A stretch of 64,000 bases of DNA. It comes from Plasmopara viticola (Eukaryota > Oomycota > Peronosporomycetes > Peronosporales > Peronosporaceae). Below the pieces are notes generated by a model. It saw nothing but the letters and a program-made list of their open reading frames with translations, was not told where the DNA came from and made no database searches. The stretch lies in the NCBI GenBank assembly GCA_001695595.3, contig MBPM02000003.1, positions 1,798,001-1,862,000 of the forward strand, in the 5' to 3' direction. The translations under genes were made by a program, and so were the position numbers. Positions 23,865-36,080 of this stretch are shown piece by piece. How positions within the stretch are numbered: position 1 is the stretch's first letter; each line of letters starts with the position of its first letter.

Positions 23865-26800
23865 CCCTGATCTCCACGAAGCTTTAGACACGCGCAGCTT
23901 AATAAGCAGGTTGTTACTTCCGCAGAGATGTCATGATTTGAATACTGAGCTAGCTTGAAAGATCAATAGAGCAATGAATTGGTGCAGACATTGCGACCTG
24001 TACCAGTGGCCTCACGCCTTATAAAAAAGCGTTTGCAAATGATAAAGAATTGTCAAGCGTTAATTTCATAGGCTAAAAAGCTGTACTTTCTACCGTCACT
24101 TCGCTACAGCTCTAGCAATGTCGACGTGCATGTCTTTAGGACTCGTTCGGCTTGAGACAGTCGGCGGACTTTCCACTGGTCTACATCGTTACACTTGCAT
24201 GATCAATCAATCCGCAGCAGACTTAAATGGGTCTTTTAGTAATCCGCTATAAAATAGGAAAGTAGTCTTCCCATGCTCGAAATAGATTTTGGTCTAACTG
24301 ATGCAACAGACTAGCTGTGAATGACAAAGTACTGGTGTTTTGCGCTCGCCCAAATGGAGTAATTATATGGCTTTAGTAAGCCTGCACAAAGTTTTGGATA
24401 CGCCCGCTCTCTTTTTGGAATGTCAAGCGCATACGCAAAGCATCGTTTGGCTCTGACTGTATTTTACCCATTACATCTTAGGCACTGTTTCTTCTTTAAA
24501 TGAGCAGAATCTAAATTGGTAGAAAATTTGTGGTATTAAGTAACCCTGAAATCCAAATTAATACACCGGCTTCCTTCTTACCTATCGGTCAGAGTTTTCT
24601 TATAGAAACTCCTGCCTCTTAATTGTGTTGTTGCGCATGTGTTTCATAACACTAGACTGCTTCGACTTGCTTACACATTATAGGACAACTAAACGTCTGG
24701 TCATTCATCCTTAGAGTCACAATGTGGTGACATAAGCCAAACGCACGAGTTCGCTAATGTATCCAAGGAAAACGATGCATAGCTTGTTATACATGAGCGA
24801 TACTGTTCAATGCAAAGTTATAAATTGTGTGCATGCTGCGACGAAGCTTCGACGTAGTCACTCACATAGTGCGCATCGTATCTTAGACAGCACGATGCAT
24901 TTGCTCCTTCAATTATATGTCTTTGAACGGTGCGTTGTGAACATGTACGGCCTGCGCTAATCATTAGAAAAAAATTTCTACATCGAATCATTATATAGAG
25001 ATATTTTGGTGTAAATAGTCGACTCTGATAGTCTGTGATGTTTCAACGCATAGTTTAGGAGCATGGTCGCTAATATATCAAAGAATGACACAGCTTTACG
25101 CTTTGACGCGCCAATGGTTTGCTTAAGTATTAAAGCTGATCGTTCCTAAGACAGACGAGAAAACAAATACTATTCACTTGGAGCGTTGCTCGAGCATATG
25201 CGCAAATACAATTCCTTCCCTTACACAGACAAGCGCATCATCGGGTCAAATAAGAATTGTCAAATCAGCCTGTTACAGACGCTGATTTGACCTTGCCAGA
25301 TTTATAGTGACCACTTTGTGACGTCTGCGACGGGCCGGGTTTTACTATTGACACTGCACTCCTGCAAGCCGACATTGACGGGCGAGGTAGGATGATAGCG
25401 CCTGCATCTAGACAGCTTAAGGTTGTCGAAAATCAGAGCTACGCTAGTATTGAACGGTACTCTCTGTCATTATATATGCTTTCAGACTTTATCTAATAGG
25501 CTTCAAATCAATATAATTATACAAGATCATGCGTTGCTAAGCACGGCGACATAGTCGCCTCATCACCTACAGAGAAATGTCAAATAACTTTCTCCCTAGC
25601 AAGGTATAGTTGAAACGTGGGTCAGAACACGGACTAATTGGCTGTAACGCTGTAGCACTGGACATGACTTGCACCGCGATATGTACGCTTGCGCACAATG
25701 GCACCTGCTGAAACTTCAGAGTTCCCGTGATGCCAGGCTACTCTATAATAGCACTGATTGAGATTACTTACTGTACCTCGTGATACAAATTATAATATTG
25801 TGTTCTCTATGTGACTCATGATGTACCTCTTGGAGATTATGACTTGACGAGCACCTCCTGCTAGTAAACCAAACTGTACAAGAGGGCGCACATAATTAGT
25901 TTGCTAGCGAATTATTACTTTTCGAAAGCAGCCGCGCCGCTAACAGAGTTGCCTAATCCAATTACATTTGATTATGAGCTCGGCCTGTTCAAAGTCTCGA
26001 TTGGCAAGACGCGTGTTGTGGACTTCGTTGGGCGGTTGAGCAAAATAGGTTACCTATAGGCTTTGTTGACCGAATAAACTTATTAACTCACTCGAAGGCC
26101 GCGCCGGACACGTTCGTTGGTGTATGTATAGACAAGACGGTTACCAAAACATGCATATGCATACATCCAGCGGGGCCTAAACGTTTGCATCATCAGATGG
26201 TAGACGCTGCAGGCAAGCTCAAAAGATTTCAAACTACAATTGATCACTCTCAAAGCATATCGCTCGGTCACAGTCAAAATAGTTTTTGCTCGCATGAGTA
26301 ATCGTTGACAGTTTAGTCGATGAGCTGTACGTGAATATCCTTTTGTTTTGATTTGCAGAACATCCTATATAGAGATTGAGTCTGCATCACATTGTTGGTC
26401 GTAAAAATTTTCTCATACATGCAAACGATGCGTCATTTGTCAATTGTATTTCTGACAGAATCTTTTAGCGTAAAATACATTTTTTTAATCATTCTGGCTT
26501 TGTACTGCGCACGGAAGACTGTGTTAGGATGTCACAGTGTATATTTGATAGAAGCCACCGCTGTGTCATGCAGTATATAAATGCTGGAACCGGAGTCTGC
26601 ACCGGAATGGTGGCTGCAATAAGCTTATCATAAGCGTGTACAACACGCCACTTATAATACATTGTATATCGGCGTAACTTGAGATGACTTACTTTCCAGA
26701 ATGTTTCCGCTACGTGCCTTGCACAGAAATCGCACCAGACCCGTCACAGGATGCTTTGGTGAAAGCACTGCATTGTTTTGAAACAATTTAATCATGAATA

Positions 26801-29800
26801 CAAGTTAAATTCATGACGTACGCCTCGATTAGGTGGCAACGCTGAAAACGGGTCTCGTCAGGTCATCCCGGTCATATTACAACAAATGATTGAAAGCATT
26901 AGAATAAATTTTCAGTAACTGGATTATAATCTCTGCACGAAGTTTCTCTTATAAGGTCTGTGAAGATACTATATCAAGCAGCATTGGGAAGTTGGTATCG
27001 TCTTCTGATTCAGTGAACATCACTTCGGCTTTCTTATTGACCTTACGTGTCTCGTTGAGCTCCGCTATGGTCATCTATTTCAAATCATCAAGAGAATATA
27101 AAGGTGTATTAATTTGGGTATGAGTGATGCAAATTGGTGCAGCGTATAACGACGCCAAACGAAAAATTTAGCCTCTATATTTGTCGTGCCTTGTAATTTT
27201 TAAACATAAGGCTACAAAGTGAGTGCTATCACCATTTTCATACATGAATACTTTGTACTTTTCCCGTCTAAAGCGAGACACTTTGTGCTCCTCCATGAGG
27301 GCCGTGCGTCAACAGCTTTTTCTTAATAAATTGACGTTCTTGCAAAGAACCTTGTCTCGTGCCTGTGTCAACAAGATCGTGCATTGATGCTTCAGCATCT
27401 GTATTAATTAAATATTTCGATTCGTGTGCGCTACTTTACATACATTAAGAAGGTATGTTTCCTGATGCCTCGACCTCAGACCGACTATGTTCGAAGACGT
27501 ACCGCAAGCACTGTGTCCGACAAGCAGAGCTAAGTAGATTGCGCGCCCCTCCGCAAGTAAGTTTTAGCTTCGCATTTAAATTCTTGTACAGCAGTCTATC
27601 GTAATTTTTTTTCATATGTAGATAGATTTTTATGATAAGCGCTGCTCAGTGGATCACGCGTCACTTTGTATGCATCAGTGGAGCCCGTTCATTGACTCCT
27701 TGGCAAAACTCCAGCTACACTGATCGTCACAGCACTGCCCAGACTTCTACGAACATTCTTACGCATAAGTTTAGGGTCACGCTCATACTTCCTCAGCTTT
27801 GAAACCAATTAGGTCACCACCGGCATGCAACAGATGGTGCTCGCTACGAGATTGCTTTGTTTTCCTTTTCGTGTCTTACCGTGCTTTAACCTGCCTCCCC
27901 TACACCATTATAGACTCTTTTGACACTTGATGTACATCACAGTAATCAGTTTCCATGCCAAAAGAGAATTCATTCTCAAGTAGAAGCAGATTGAAGATTT
28001 TCCAAAGCTCTGAAAGGAGCAATGTAGGTTACACTCAATTACTCCAACCACACCATACCTAGGCTAAGTTATATCTTGCAATCAAAACCGAAACCAGACA
28101 GGCTTTGGCGCTAGCTCCCTGTATCTACTTTTTGCTCAGAAACTTTTTTCTGTCGCTGAACGAGCAATTACAATGTCATTCTTGCGTGATCTACGATACT
28201 CACACATCAAGCACAAACTCCTTGACGCCTCGAAGTCAATTAGGGCGGCTCATGGCTAGTTAGATATGATAACGATTGCTTTTCAAGACAGTAAGCCAGG
28301 ATTGAAATTTAAAGAGCACAGAGTTAAGCCCGGCAAATTTTGGCCTCCTTTTGAGACCAAAAAGCTCACTTCTATCCAGAGCGCAAAAATGGTGCTGCCC
28401 TGCTCTTGTGACATGATCGGTCGCAAAGTTTCGGCTCACTTCCAGTCGAAAATGGTGGGCATTGCCGTAGATGAAGCACCGACAGATATCATATGCTTGT
28501 CAGTAGCTAAGAAGTCATCTCATCAAAGCTAAGGTCCTTGGGAGCTGGACCAATCGATAAGTTATGGCTCTGTGACCCTCTTCTGCTTAAAGTTTAACTT
28601 AGCGCTCAATGGCCTTTTCAAAAATGAATGGACCACACTCGTCTGGACCCCTTTCGTGCGCAAAACGTTGATAAAAACATTGGCTGTAATCTCTTGTTAC
28701 TGATCATTGCAGCCAAAACAGTTCACAGCTCTTGAACAAGATTCACTTCTTCATTTAAATCTGTTGGGCTACAAGGAAGCGTGACCAGATCTTCACGCTT
28801 GCCGTAAATGAGACTCTGACAGAGCATCTGCCTCAGGAGACCATGCCACCGGGGATGATTTCGTCACCTTCTTCTAAAGATGCTTAACAGAGCGCTCTTT
28901 TAGTCGAAGGATGTCTTTCGACGCGCGCTTATCGCGTAGGGTCCTTCGCCAGCCAAATGTTGTGCCTCGTCGGAATCAAGCAGAATTTTTCTAGCCCGTT
29001 TGGTATGCTCTGATAAATAATGAGCGCGCTGCTCTTTTCTCACACAATATTAGCTCCAAAAATTTTGAAAGAGATGAATTACGTATGCTGGTACGTGCAA
29101 CGGGACTGCCGTATCTCTCAGCCCAGGATACTCATCAGCTTAGGCCATTCATCTTCATTCTACTTAGAATCGCAAATCGCTATCATCCGGACAGTTGGAG
29201 TCAAATTTGTCCTACTTATCTATGTACATTAAGCCTTGTTTTGAGTAACCATATATGTCGTCGTTAGGCCTTGCTTTTCTGAGAGCACAAATAGTGATAG
29301 GATTCCTCTTAAACTCGAATACTCAGAAGATTGTCTAAAGCTTGGGCTATTCGTTATATCAGCGATAGCATCCTACAGACGTTCAACCACATGATCACAA
29401 AATAACCCACGGACGACAGAACCTGTTCGATCATCATGCCGCCATGTCAATCCGGCACTTTTAGATAGCCATGTGGGGAGGCAGATCGCTATAGCCTATA
29501 ATGCGGTACATCGAGCTATTATCTTCGTAATCACAATATTGGGAATCATCAGGCACACAACCAATCGCTAATAAGTTTTGGCTTCCTTATCTGGCATCGC
29601 AAAAATGGTAAGGCGAATAATTTGACCACAAAAAAACAAATTCGATATGGTAGAGAGATAATTCAACAAGCTCTGACATGACAATATTCGCATACCCCTC
29701 TTCCTCTGCGAATAGAGAAGACTCTAATCAAATTGATAGTTGTCAGCCATCGTGCCGATAATAACATTTCAGCGTTGCCTTGACAACGATAAATTTTTTT

Positions 29801-29878
29801 TATAAATATCCTACAGACTAACGCCAAGTTCGCTAATTTCCCCAACCGAACGATTTCTCCAAGTTACCGCTACTCGAA
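23865..29878. other. Gene-poor tract after the tandem array
   Basis: No gene is supported across these 6 kb. Open frames are at most 88 codons (28266-28532) and lack recognisable motifs. Parts near 28250-29000 are slightly richer in GC and read as broken protein-like fragments when frames are switched, so they may be old transposon remains, but no reverse transcriptase, integrase or protease box could be found. No tRNA gene was recognised. Confidence 0.45.
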
Positions 29879-30931
29879 TCAAACGATACCAAGCTTTTCC
29901 TTCCCAAACTCGTAGCACGAGATCATGATAGCGCACGAGGGCGCTACGCGTGCAAGACGTGCACTGAGCCCAGTAAACGCTGCACTCGCGCCCTTACTGG
30001 CCACGACCTGTTTGAGCATCGCAATCCCAGACTGTTGCGATCCTTTACTGGTCATCGACACTTGTTGCAACGTCTTCACCACGTCAAAGGGGGTCGTGAC
30101 CGTCGCAGCAAGAGCCCCCGACATAGCTCCACAAACAAAAGCTTTTTGAGGTCTCGACAGTTCCGCCTTATCTAACTTCTGCTGGAGACTTTCATAAGTA
30201 GTCCAGTAAATTGCAGAAAATGGTACATCCCTCGCTAACGTAGCTCCCAGTCCATTCAGCAACGACATGTAGCCTCCACGTCGTACTGCTTGCTGTAACG
30301 TGGCCACAATACTCGATCCAGAAGTGTCTCCCTGCATTCTCGTCCTGATCAACTCGATAGGAGACGTGATGGTCGCTGCAACGACTCTTGCCGTGGTACC
30401 AGCCATCAATGGCACCATTTTTTCCGCTTGAGGAAATTTCGAACGACCTTCATGTAGTAGCACGTCATACGACATATAGTACAACACAGAGGACGGAACA
30501 GCAATCACCATAGCAGGGGATAAGCCCGAATAGAGTCCTCTAAACCCTTCGGTCTGAAAGACGTGGCGCAACGCATGCGACGTACCCTGAAGCTGTGAAA
30601 CGGTAACAGCCCGCGAGCAGGATGTACGCATTGCAGGGAATGCGTTGCACCCACGTCGTGAAAACTGCAGCTGTTCCACGGGACGCGTGATCGAGCGATT
30701 GCATATGCAGCGGCTACGGCAGCGACACTGCTCGACGGCCGTGGCAACGAACGTGCCAACGCTCGAGTGCGTAATGCGTACGTCCGTCAGTGGCTTCGTG
30801 AACGGCATCTGAAGTTGCGACTGGATGCGCACTTTGGCCACATCCAAAGGCGTTACAAAAAGTGACGTAAGGAGGGCACCAGAGGAAGCCGCCACTGCCT
30901 TTTTCACCGTGTCCTCAACCTTTACTTCCAT
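29879..30931 (-). CDS. Mitochondrial carrier, SLC25A39/40 (MTM1) type
   Basis: This single exon codes 350 residues starting MEVKVEDTVKK. Three carrier repeats are visible through their signatures: TPLDVAKVRIQ (residues 27-37), SPIELIRTRMQ and TPFDVVKTLQQ. The first matrix loop is long (about residues 38-118) and cysteine-rich: Cys69, 71, 75 and 77 are clustered, then Cys95 and Cys105. That arrangement, with PAMVIAVPSSVLYY in helix 3-4, points to SLC25A39/40 and yeast Mtm1. These carriers import glutathione into the matrix and affect Mn-SOD and iron-sulfur chemistry; the loop cysteines in human SLC25A39 bind an iron-sulfur cluster and control its stability. The third signature has Thr-Leu where most carriers keep a basic residue. 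The frame within the loop should be checked, since this part is poorly conserved. Confidence 0.85.
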   Translation of the reverse strand: MEVKVEDTVKKAVAASSGALLTSLFVTPLDVAKVRIQSQLQMPFTKPLTDVRITHSSVGTFVATAVEQCRCRSRCICNRSITRPVEQLQFSRRGCNAFPAMRTSCSRAVTVSQLQGTSHALRHVFQTEGFRGLYSGLSPAMVIAVPSSVLYYMSYDVLLHEGRSKFPQAEKMVPLMAGTTARVVAATITSPIELIRTRMQGDTSGSSIVATLQQAVRRGGYMSLLNGLGATLARDVPFSAIYWTTYESLQQKLDKAELSRPQKAFVCGAMSGALAATVTTPFDVVKTLQQVSMTSKGSQQSGIAMLKQVVASKGASAAFTGLSARLARVAPSCAIMISCYEFGKEKLGIV

Positions 30932-31191
30932 TTATCGCGCTTTTGGCTGGTAATCTGCAATTTGTTAAGTGGGTGATGGTGGGGGTACTTGCTGCGATAG
31001 CTGAAGAGCCAATCAAAACGAAGCCACGCGTGTACAGCCAATCACAAGGAGATTAGCGGCAATAATGAGACAATAAGTTGGGAAGATCTCGAATATGTCC
31101 GTTATGCGAAGGCAGCAGCCATATTGACAGGGACAAAAGATCACGATCGAAGTAGGATTTGTGTTTTTAGACGATTCAGGATGAAACTCAT

Positions 31192-31813
31192 CTACAGCTC
31201 GTCCGTGCGTGCGTTCGTGGCCTGCAGTCGCCGAGTTTGCACAGTGTGGTGCATCGCGCGAGCCAATGACTGCAAAAAGCGTAGTGGCATTCCGCGCGCG
31301 ATGAAGCCACGGTACAATATTTGCTCGTCATCGATTAAACCTTGCTGTCTGCGCAGATCCGTGACCGCAACCCTCAAAATTTGTTCATCTTCCGCATCAA
31401 TTTTTTCGTCCAGCGGATTGAGCGTCTTTAGCAGAAACCTGCACCACATGCACGTTAGCAGTCGAATCGATTTTAATGGACTTGTTAACAATGTACTGGT
31501 ATAGATCTTCGACGTGAATGTAGTTGTCACGATACCGCGATACGTGTGCAACCTGGTCGTAGGACCAGTCGATAATCTTGTTCAGCACCTCAGCGTTCGC
31601 GTATTCAGCATTAAACGCAAACAGCTCGACGTGTGTTAGACCTGGAATGACCGGAAGGGCTTCTTCCATTTCTTCGTCTCTATCAGCTGGCCGAAAATCT
31701 TGCTCGTTCTGATACATTCCACGCATTAGTTGCTCGCTATGTGAGCAAAGATCAAGGACCAACCAATTGTCGTTGCTTTTCATGATACGTGTCGTCATTG
31801 TCACTTTTGTCAT
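31192..31813 (-). CDS. Small protein of uncertain identity, probable two-exon gene, weak BTB/Skp1-like start
   Basis: Two strong overlapping frames must be joined. My preferred model is 31813-31536 and 31438-31192, with a 97-nt intron (GTATCG...CTGCTAAC...TGCAG), giving 174 residues and a correct phase. The intron would contain an in-frame protein-like stretch (HVEDLYQYIVNKSIKI), so an alternative is a 43-nt intron or a frameshift near 31440. The first 90 residues read as two strands, a helix, an acidic insert and NAEVLNKIIDWSYDQ, which weakly resembles the Skp1/BTB pattern. The C-terminal part (IDAEDEQILRVAVTDLRRQQG) is helical and charged. I do not assign a function. A longer frame upstream begins with GTG, so ATG at 31813 was taken. 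Confidence 0.5.
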
Positions 31814-31867
31814 GGATCGCAGTTGCCTCCTATACGAGTCAATATAGGGAGCCGATCGCAATAACAC

Positions 31868-32290
31868 ACGTCAACACTGTAAGTGCAATGTTGAACCCTT
31901 TGCTTACAAGGAAGTTCTGCAGCAAAATCCATAGAAAAGGAGCTGTGAAGCTTATCCATCGCATACTTCTGGCCGTAACAAAAAGATTTTTAGACCAAAA
32001 AGACGCTGGAGACAATTTAACGATCTCCTTAACGTTAAATCATGTGTATCAATGTGAAAATGAAATTAATAACACAATTTTCAACGTGAAACTTTTTAAT
32101 CGAAAGCGTGTAGGTAAAAGTAATAACACACTTTTCAATGTGACACTGATCGATGTGAAAGTGTGTTATTAAATTTAGGGAAATCAAATATTTGTCCTAA
32201 GGGGTACTGCATTTAGGAGGGGGGGGGGCTGGTTAGCGAAAAGAGGCGCACACTAGTTATTGACCGGAATGTCAAATTGAGATTATAAGA
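31868..32290. other. AT-rich interval with hairpin repeat and G-run
   Basis: The interval holds two imperfect direct copies of a motif starting AATAACACA (32070 and 32122 regions), the inverted repeat described separately at 32121-32171, and an unbroken run of ten G at about 32219-32228. No gene is seen. Confidence 0.5.
32121..32171. repeat. Inverted repeat, 15-bp arms, MITE-like or hairpin
   Basis: The left arm TAATAACACACTTTTC (32121-32136) is complementary to the right arm GAAAGTGTGTTATTA (32157-32171) except for one extra T. The loop is about 20 bp. A related direct copy of the left arm (TTAATAACACAATTTTC) lies near 32067. The ends may be terminal inverted repeats of a tiny non-autonomous DNA transposon, or just a hairpin in the downstream region of a gene. 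Confidence 0.55.
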
Positions 32291-34140
32291 ATTGTAGGAA
32301 GTATATTGGCCTGGATTGCATCAGATGTCTTGAATGCCATCGACAGCCCGCTGCTCTTGGTGTACGCAAACCTTTCTGAGCTGATATCGTTGGTAAAAGT
32401 GCGCGCACTCCTCTATAATCACAGTGGCAAACGTTCTGCGACGCCGGACACAGACCACAGTCTGCCGAGCCACCTCGCTATGGACTACAAGATGGAAGAA
32501 GATCCGGTCATGAGCGTCACGCTTGCCAAGCAGGTCCTGGACGACTCGCTTTATGGTCTAGCCCGAGCGTACGCCCGCGTGATATATTCGCTTCCCACGC
32601 ACACCCCAGTCAATTCTACGACCCGGTCAAGTTGCAAGCACCCTGGGACAATGACCGATCAGTAATCAAATGTTCTACTTCGGGGCCGCGCCTTTCCAAT
32701 TTTAACTTCGTCAAGAGCGACAGCGCCTCCACGACATCCTCCATGAGTTATGTCGACGACACCGCCGATGCGACTTCCAGTTTGTAGCACGGTGGGTATT
32801 TGCGGGTAAGCCCTCGGTTTGGCAACGGAACCAACGCAGGAATTTGCCGCAGTGTTTTGTTCGTCCATGAAGGCTAGATTCCTCTTCTCTGAAATCATCT
32901 TAGACGTCTTGTGCAAATTTTATATCGCTCATAACAGATTGCGATAAATTTACACGACTGGTTGCGCAAGGCCGATACGTCTGGTCATTTGCCAATTCGT
33001 TTTATGAAAAGCATGTCAATCGTTCCCCTCCCAAAAGACCACTGAACCCACTTCGCCCTATGTTGACGGTCACTCTCCAGCCAAGCCAGACCTCTAGGCA
33101 AAGTAGTACTTGTAGAGCTCGCACCGGTCCGGGTTAGCGCTAGATCTGACACCGTTGCCGCCTAATTGCACCATCATAATGAAGCCAGACACATTTACCG
33201 TCGACGCCTTTATCGTCGTCTCTCGACTTTACGAGATTGTCAAATCGATCGCGCTCAAGTGTAAGGACTAGAATGCCACGTAATTGACGCCGCCTACTGC
33301 GCCAATTGCAGCAAACCCGCGCCGGTGGTCATTCCAAGTCTTGTGAAGCTTACCACCCCAAGCCGTCTATGGGTCTTCACCCTCTCCCCAGCTTGATGGT
33401 CCCCGACTAAGCTGTCTCCCAAGAAACTCATCTCACCTTGTGGTCGCAGTCGAAAGCTCCTACGATCGAGTTGATCTCATGGTTGCGCAATTCGAGGGGG
33501 GGCTTTCGTCAAAATTTCCTATCTTGAAGAACCGCGTTGTTTCAGGCCGACAAGGAGGGCCAGCAAGTCCAAGAAGGCGTCCACAAAGATGTTCAATTAG
33601 AGGCTCCAAATGACTCCCCGACGACGTCGTCCCAGCCAAATATGTCCCAATCAATCGCTGACATGCACCTTTACGCCGGATTAGCCAGACGAAAATTTTT
33701 TTTGTAAAAGGCCGCGCATTAAGAAAATTGGACCGAAGAAATTCGCGTCCGAAGTGGTCCTGACAACATGGCATCCGAAAGGTTGTAGTTCCTTTTCGTG
33801 AATGATCGCCGAGATGAACGTCAACGCGGTCGCTGCTACCATGTCAGGTTTCTCGATGTTCATGACGAATGAATGCCAAGACAGTCTCTATTTCAAGATG
33901 GACAAGACGCCTGCTGCGACTGTGGTATGACGACGAGCACCAGCAGGCCAAGCCGTCCATTCGCTACATGCAAGGCATGCCCGACAACCACGAGCATATG
34001 ACGACGTCAGACAAAAGTGACTACGCGGCCCAACCCATCAATGTACTGTACAAGACTGCTGGCTCATTAGCTATGCACACTGGAAAAAGTACTGCTACGA
34101 TAACAGTTATTTCTCTCGACCCGGTACCGGCTTCGTAAAC
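32290..34140. pseudogene. Decayed coding-like region, identity unknown
   Basis: Base composition rises towards that of genes, and several frames carry protein-like stretches broken by stops, for example 32306-32665 and 33869-34138 on the plus strand. Frame switching is needed every 100-300 bp. I could not match any stretch to a known family, and no transposase, RT or integrase box is visible. It may be a dead gene or a dead element. Confidence 0.3.
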
Positions 34141-35770
34141 CTCGACGTTAGACATATTGTTTATTGCGACCGTTTTAAATTGCAGAGCTATGGAATGGCT
34201 CTGCATATAAAATGCATTCGACGCTCCCACCAAGTGAAAGATTTCGGCAAATGGATCGGCCTGACAGACGCTTAGAAATGGCTATATCGCGTGCGCGCTG
34301 TATACTGCATCGAATCGCTTCTCACCTGCATTCCAATCACAGGGACCTCCAACCTCATCGCAAAGTCGGATCCGAGGGCAAAATATGTAGAAGTAGACGT
34401 AAACAGCAGGTGGCTATTGAGGTGCTTCTCCACTAAAAACAAGCGCGCTTAAAAACAACTTCTCTCGTTTTCTCTCCTTTTTGTCGCCTTCAAAACAAGC
34501 TTACGTGCGTTGGCCAACGATGTTAAAGTTGTAACTTCCGTAAAAGCTATTAGCTTTTTTCGGGCCGCACTGCGTTTTAAATGTTTTCGTCTAATTTATT
34601 TTGAGGGGATTCTGCCGCTTTTGCGCTAATAAATAATTGTGCAATGATATAAGATCCAACAGACTTCGTTTGTATGCAAGAAATTATTCCATCCAGAAAT
34701 GATCGACAGCTATCAATGAAGTAACTACGTCCAGCGCCAATCTGACGGCTTGCCCCGAAAAATTCGCGTAACACGGTCCTGTAAAAATATCATTCCATTT
34801 GGGAAGGGATCTATATGGCCTTTTAGCTGACCATTGGAACTGTCCTCCGATTAATTTCGTCCTGCTGTACGACGATAGCTTCACGCCATCAACCTCGAGG
34901 TCTCATTATTTCTTATTCAACTTCACCATCTCAAGAACCTCGACATTCCAAATATGTCTGATTCTAGGCAAAGCTACTACAGCGATTATCCTTTAAATCC
35001 AAATAATGAAAAACTATCAAATCAACTCAACTTCACGCACCCGAAGTGTCGGCAAAAGTATTCGTTTAGATGCAGACATGCGGACTGTACAAGGTTGGTT
35101 AACAATACGTCGTCAAACGCAAGCCAATTTTTTTTGTCAGTGGTGGGAGTCGGCGCTGTTGGCTTAGCTTCTTTCTGACGAATGACGCCTTTGTCGGTAT
35201 CCTGAGTTGTTACAGTGCTGATTTAATTGTTGCGCCTACATCAGTTGTATTAAAAAGTCGCTTTATGCGTTGCCGTCGCGCAACCTTAAACATCCCGTTA
35301 TGCGGATGAACAAACGAATTTTTCCCTTGTAGTCCTTTGTTTCTAGAACGAGGCAATTCTTTTTGCAACACTTTATGCATGCGAGCTCACTCTAGTTTCA
35401 AAACCCCTAACTTCGCCTTGCCAACAACATTACTCTTGTAACATGATAAAGCGAGCGCCGTATGTTTGTTCTACAACACATATTTTACCAAAGCCTTGTT
35501 TCGGCTGGTAAATGTTTGTTGTAAGCATCCAACAAAGTCAGATGCACATCAGTCTTTTTGCGAGGTGGGCCAGCTATTTATACAGCCGCACTACTTTTGG
35601 CGTTTTCCGTCGTAATCAGTATGCGCTTTGCATATGAGGTATGTTTATGTTCCTCACAATTCTTCTTGGTGCTTTTTTCAAACTTTGCATCAGCTTTACA
35701 ATTAGAAACTCGTAGTATAAGTGAGATTATCTGATGAACCTTTATAAGAATCTTAAGGTCTCTTATTGCA
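34141..35770. other. Gene-free tract
   Basis: No supported gene. Short frames on both strands are without motifs. The tract is A/T-rich. Confidence 0.45.
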
Positions 35771-35774
35771 TCTC

Positions 35775-36080
35775 GAGCGAATAGCCGTTCGACCCAGGAC
35801 CGGGAAGTACCTGGTTCGATACCATAGGATCCGAATTAAGGCAACCTGAGATAGGTCACTAAAGTGGACGAGCCATCACATACGAGTGTGTGACTGCCCT
35901 ACCAAAACGGGCCCGATTGGGTAGTTTGGGTGGGGGACGCCCCACTGACCGAAAAAGCCCCATAGTGTAATGAGGGGTACGGAACCCGGTCCCAATATGG
36001 GTCGGATTGCTACCAGCATCCCGCGATAGAGACAGCTTAGTGCTAGCGCGTGGGTTCCGGTAGCTTAGATCTCTACAGCG
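35775..36080. repeat. GC-rich patch with tRNA-like promoter boxes, possible SINE
   Basis: About 300 bp stand out by GC content from AT-rich flanks. GGTTCGATACC (35813-35823) matches 10 of 11 positions of the tRNA B-box, and TAGCCGTTCGA (35782-35792) is a poor A-box about 30 bp upstream. A cloverleaf could not be drawn, so this is not called a tRNA gene. tRNA-derived SINEs are known in oomycetes, and this could be one. Confidence 0.3.

Noticed and set aside
28266..28532. 88-codon plus-strand frame in the gene desert
   Set aside because: No domain, no splice partner and no codon pattern clearly above background.
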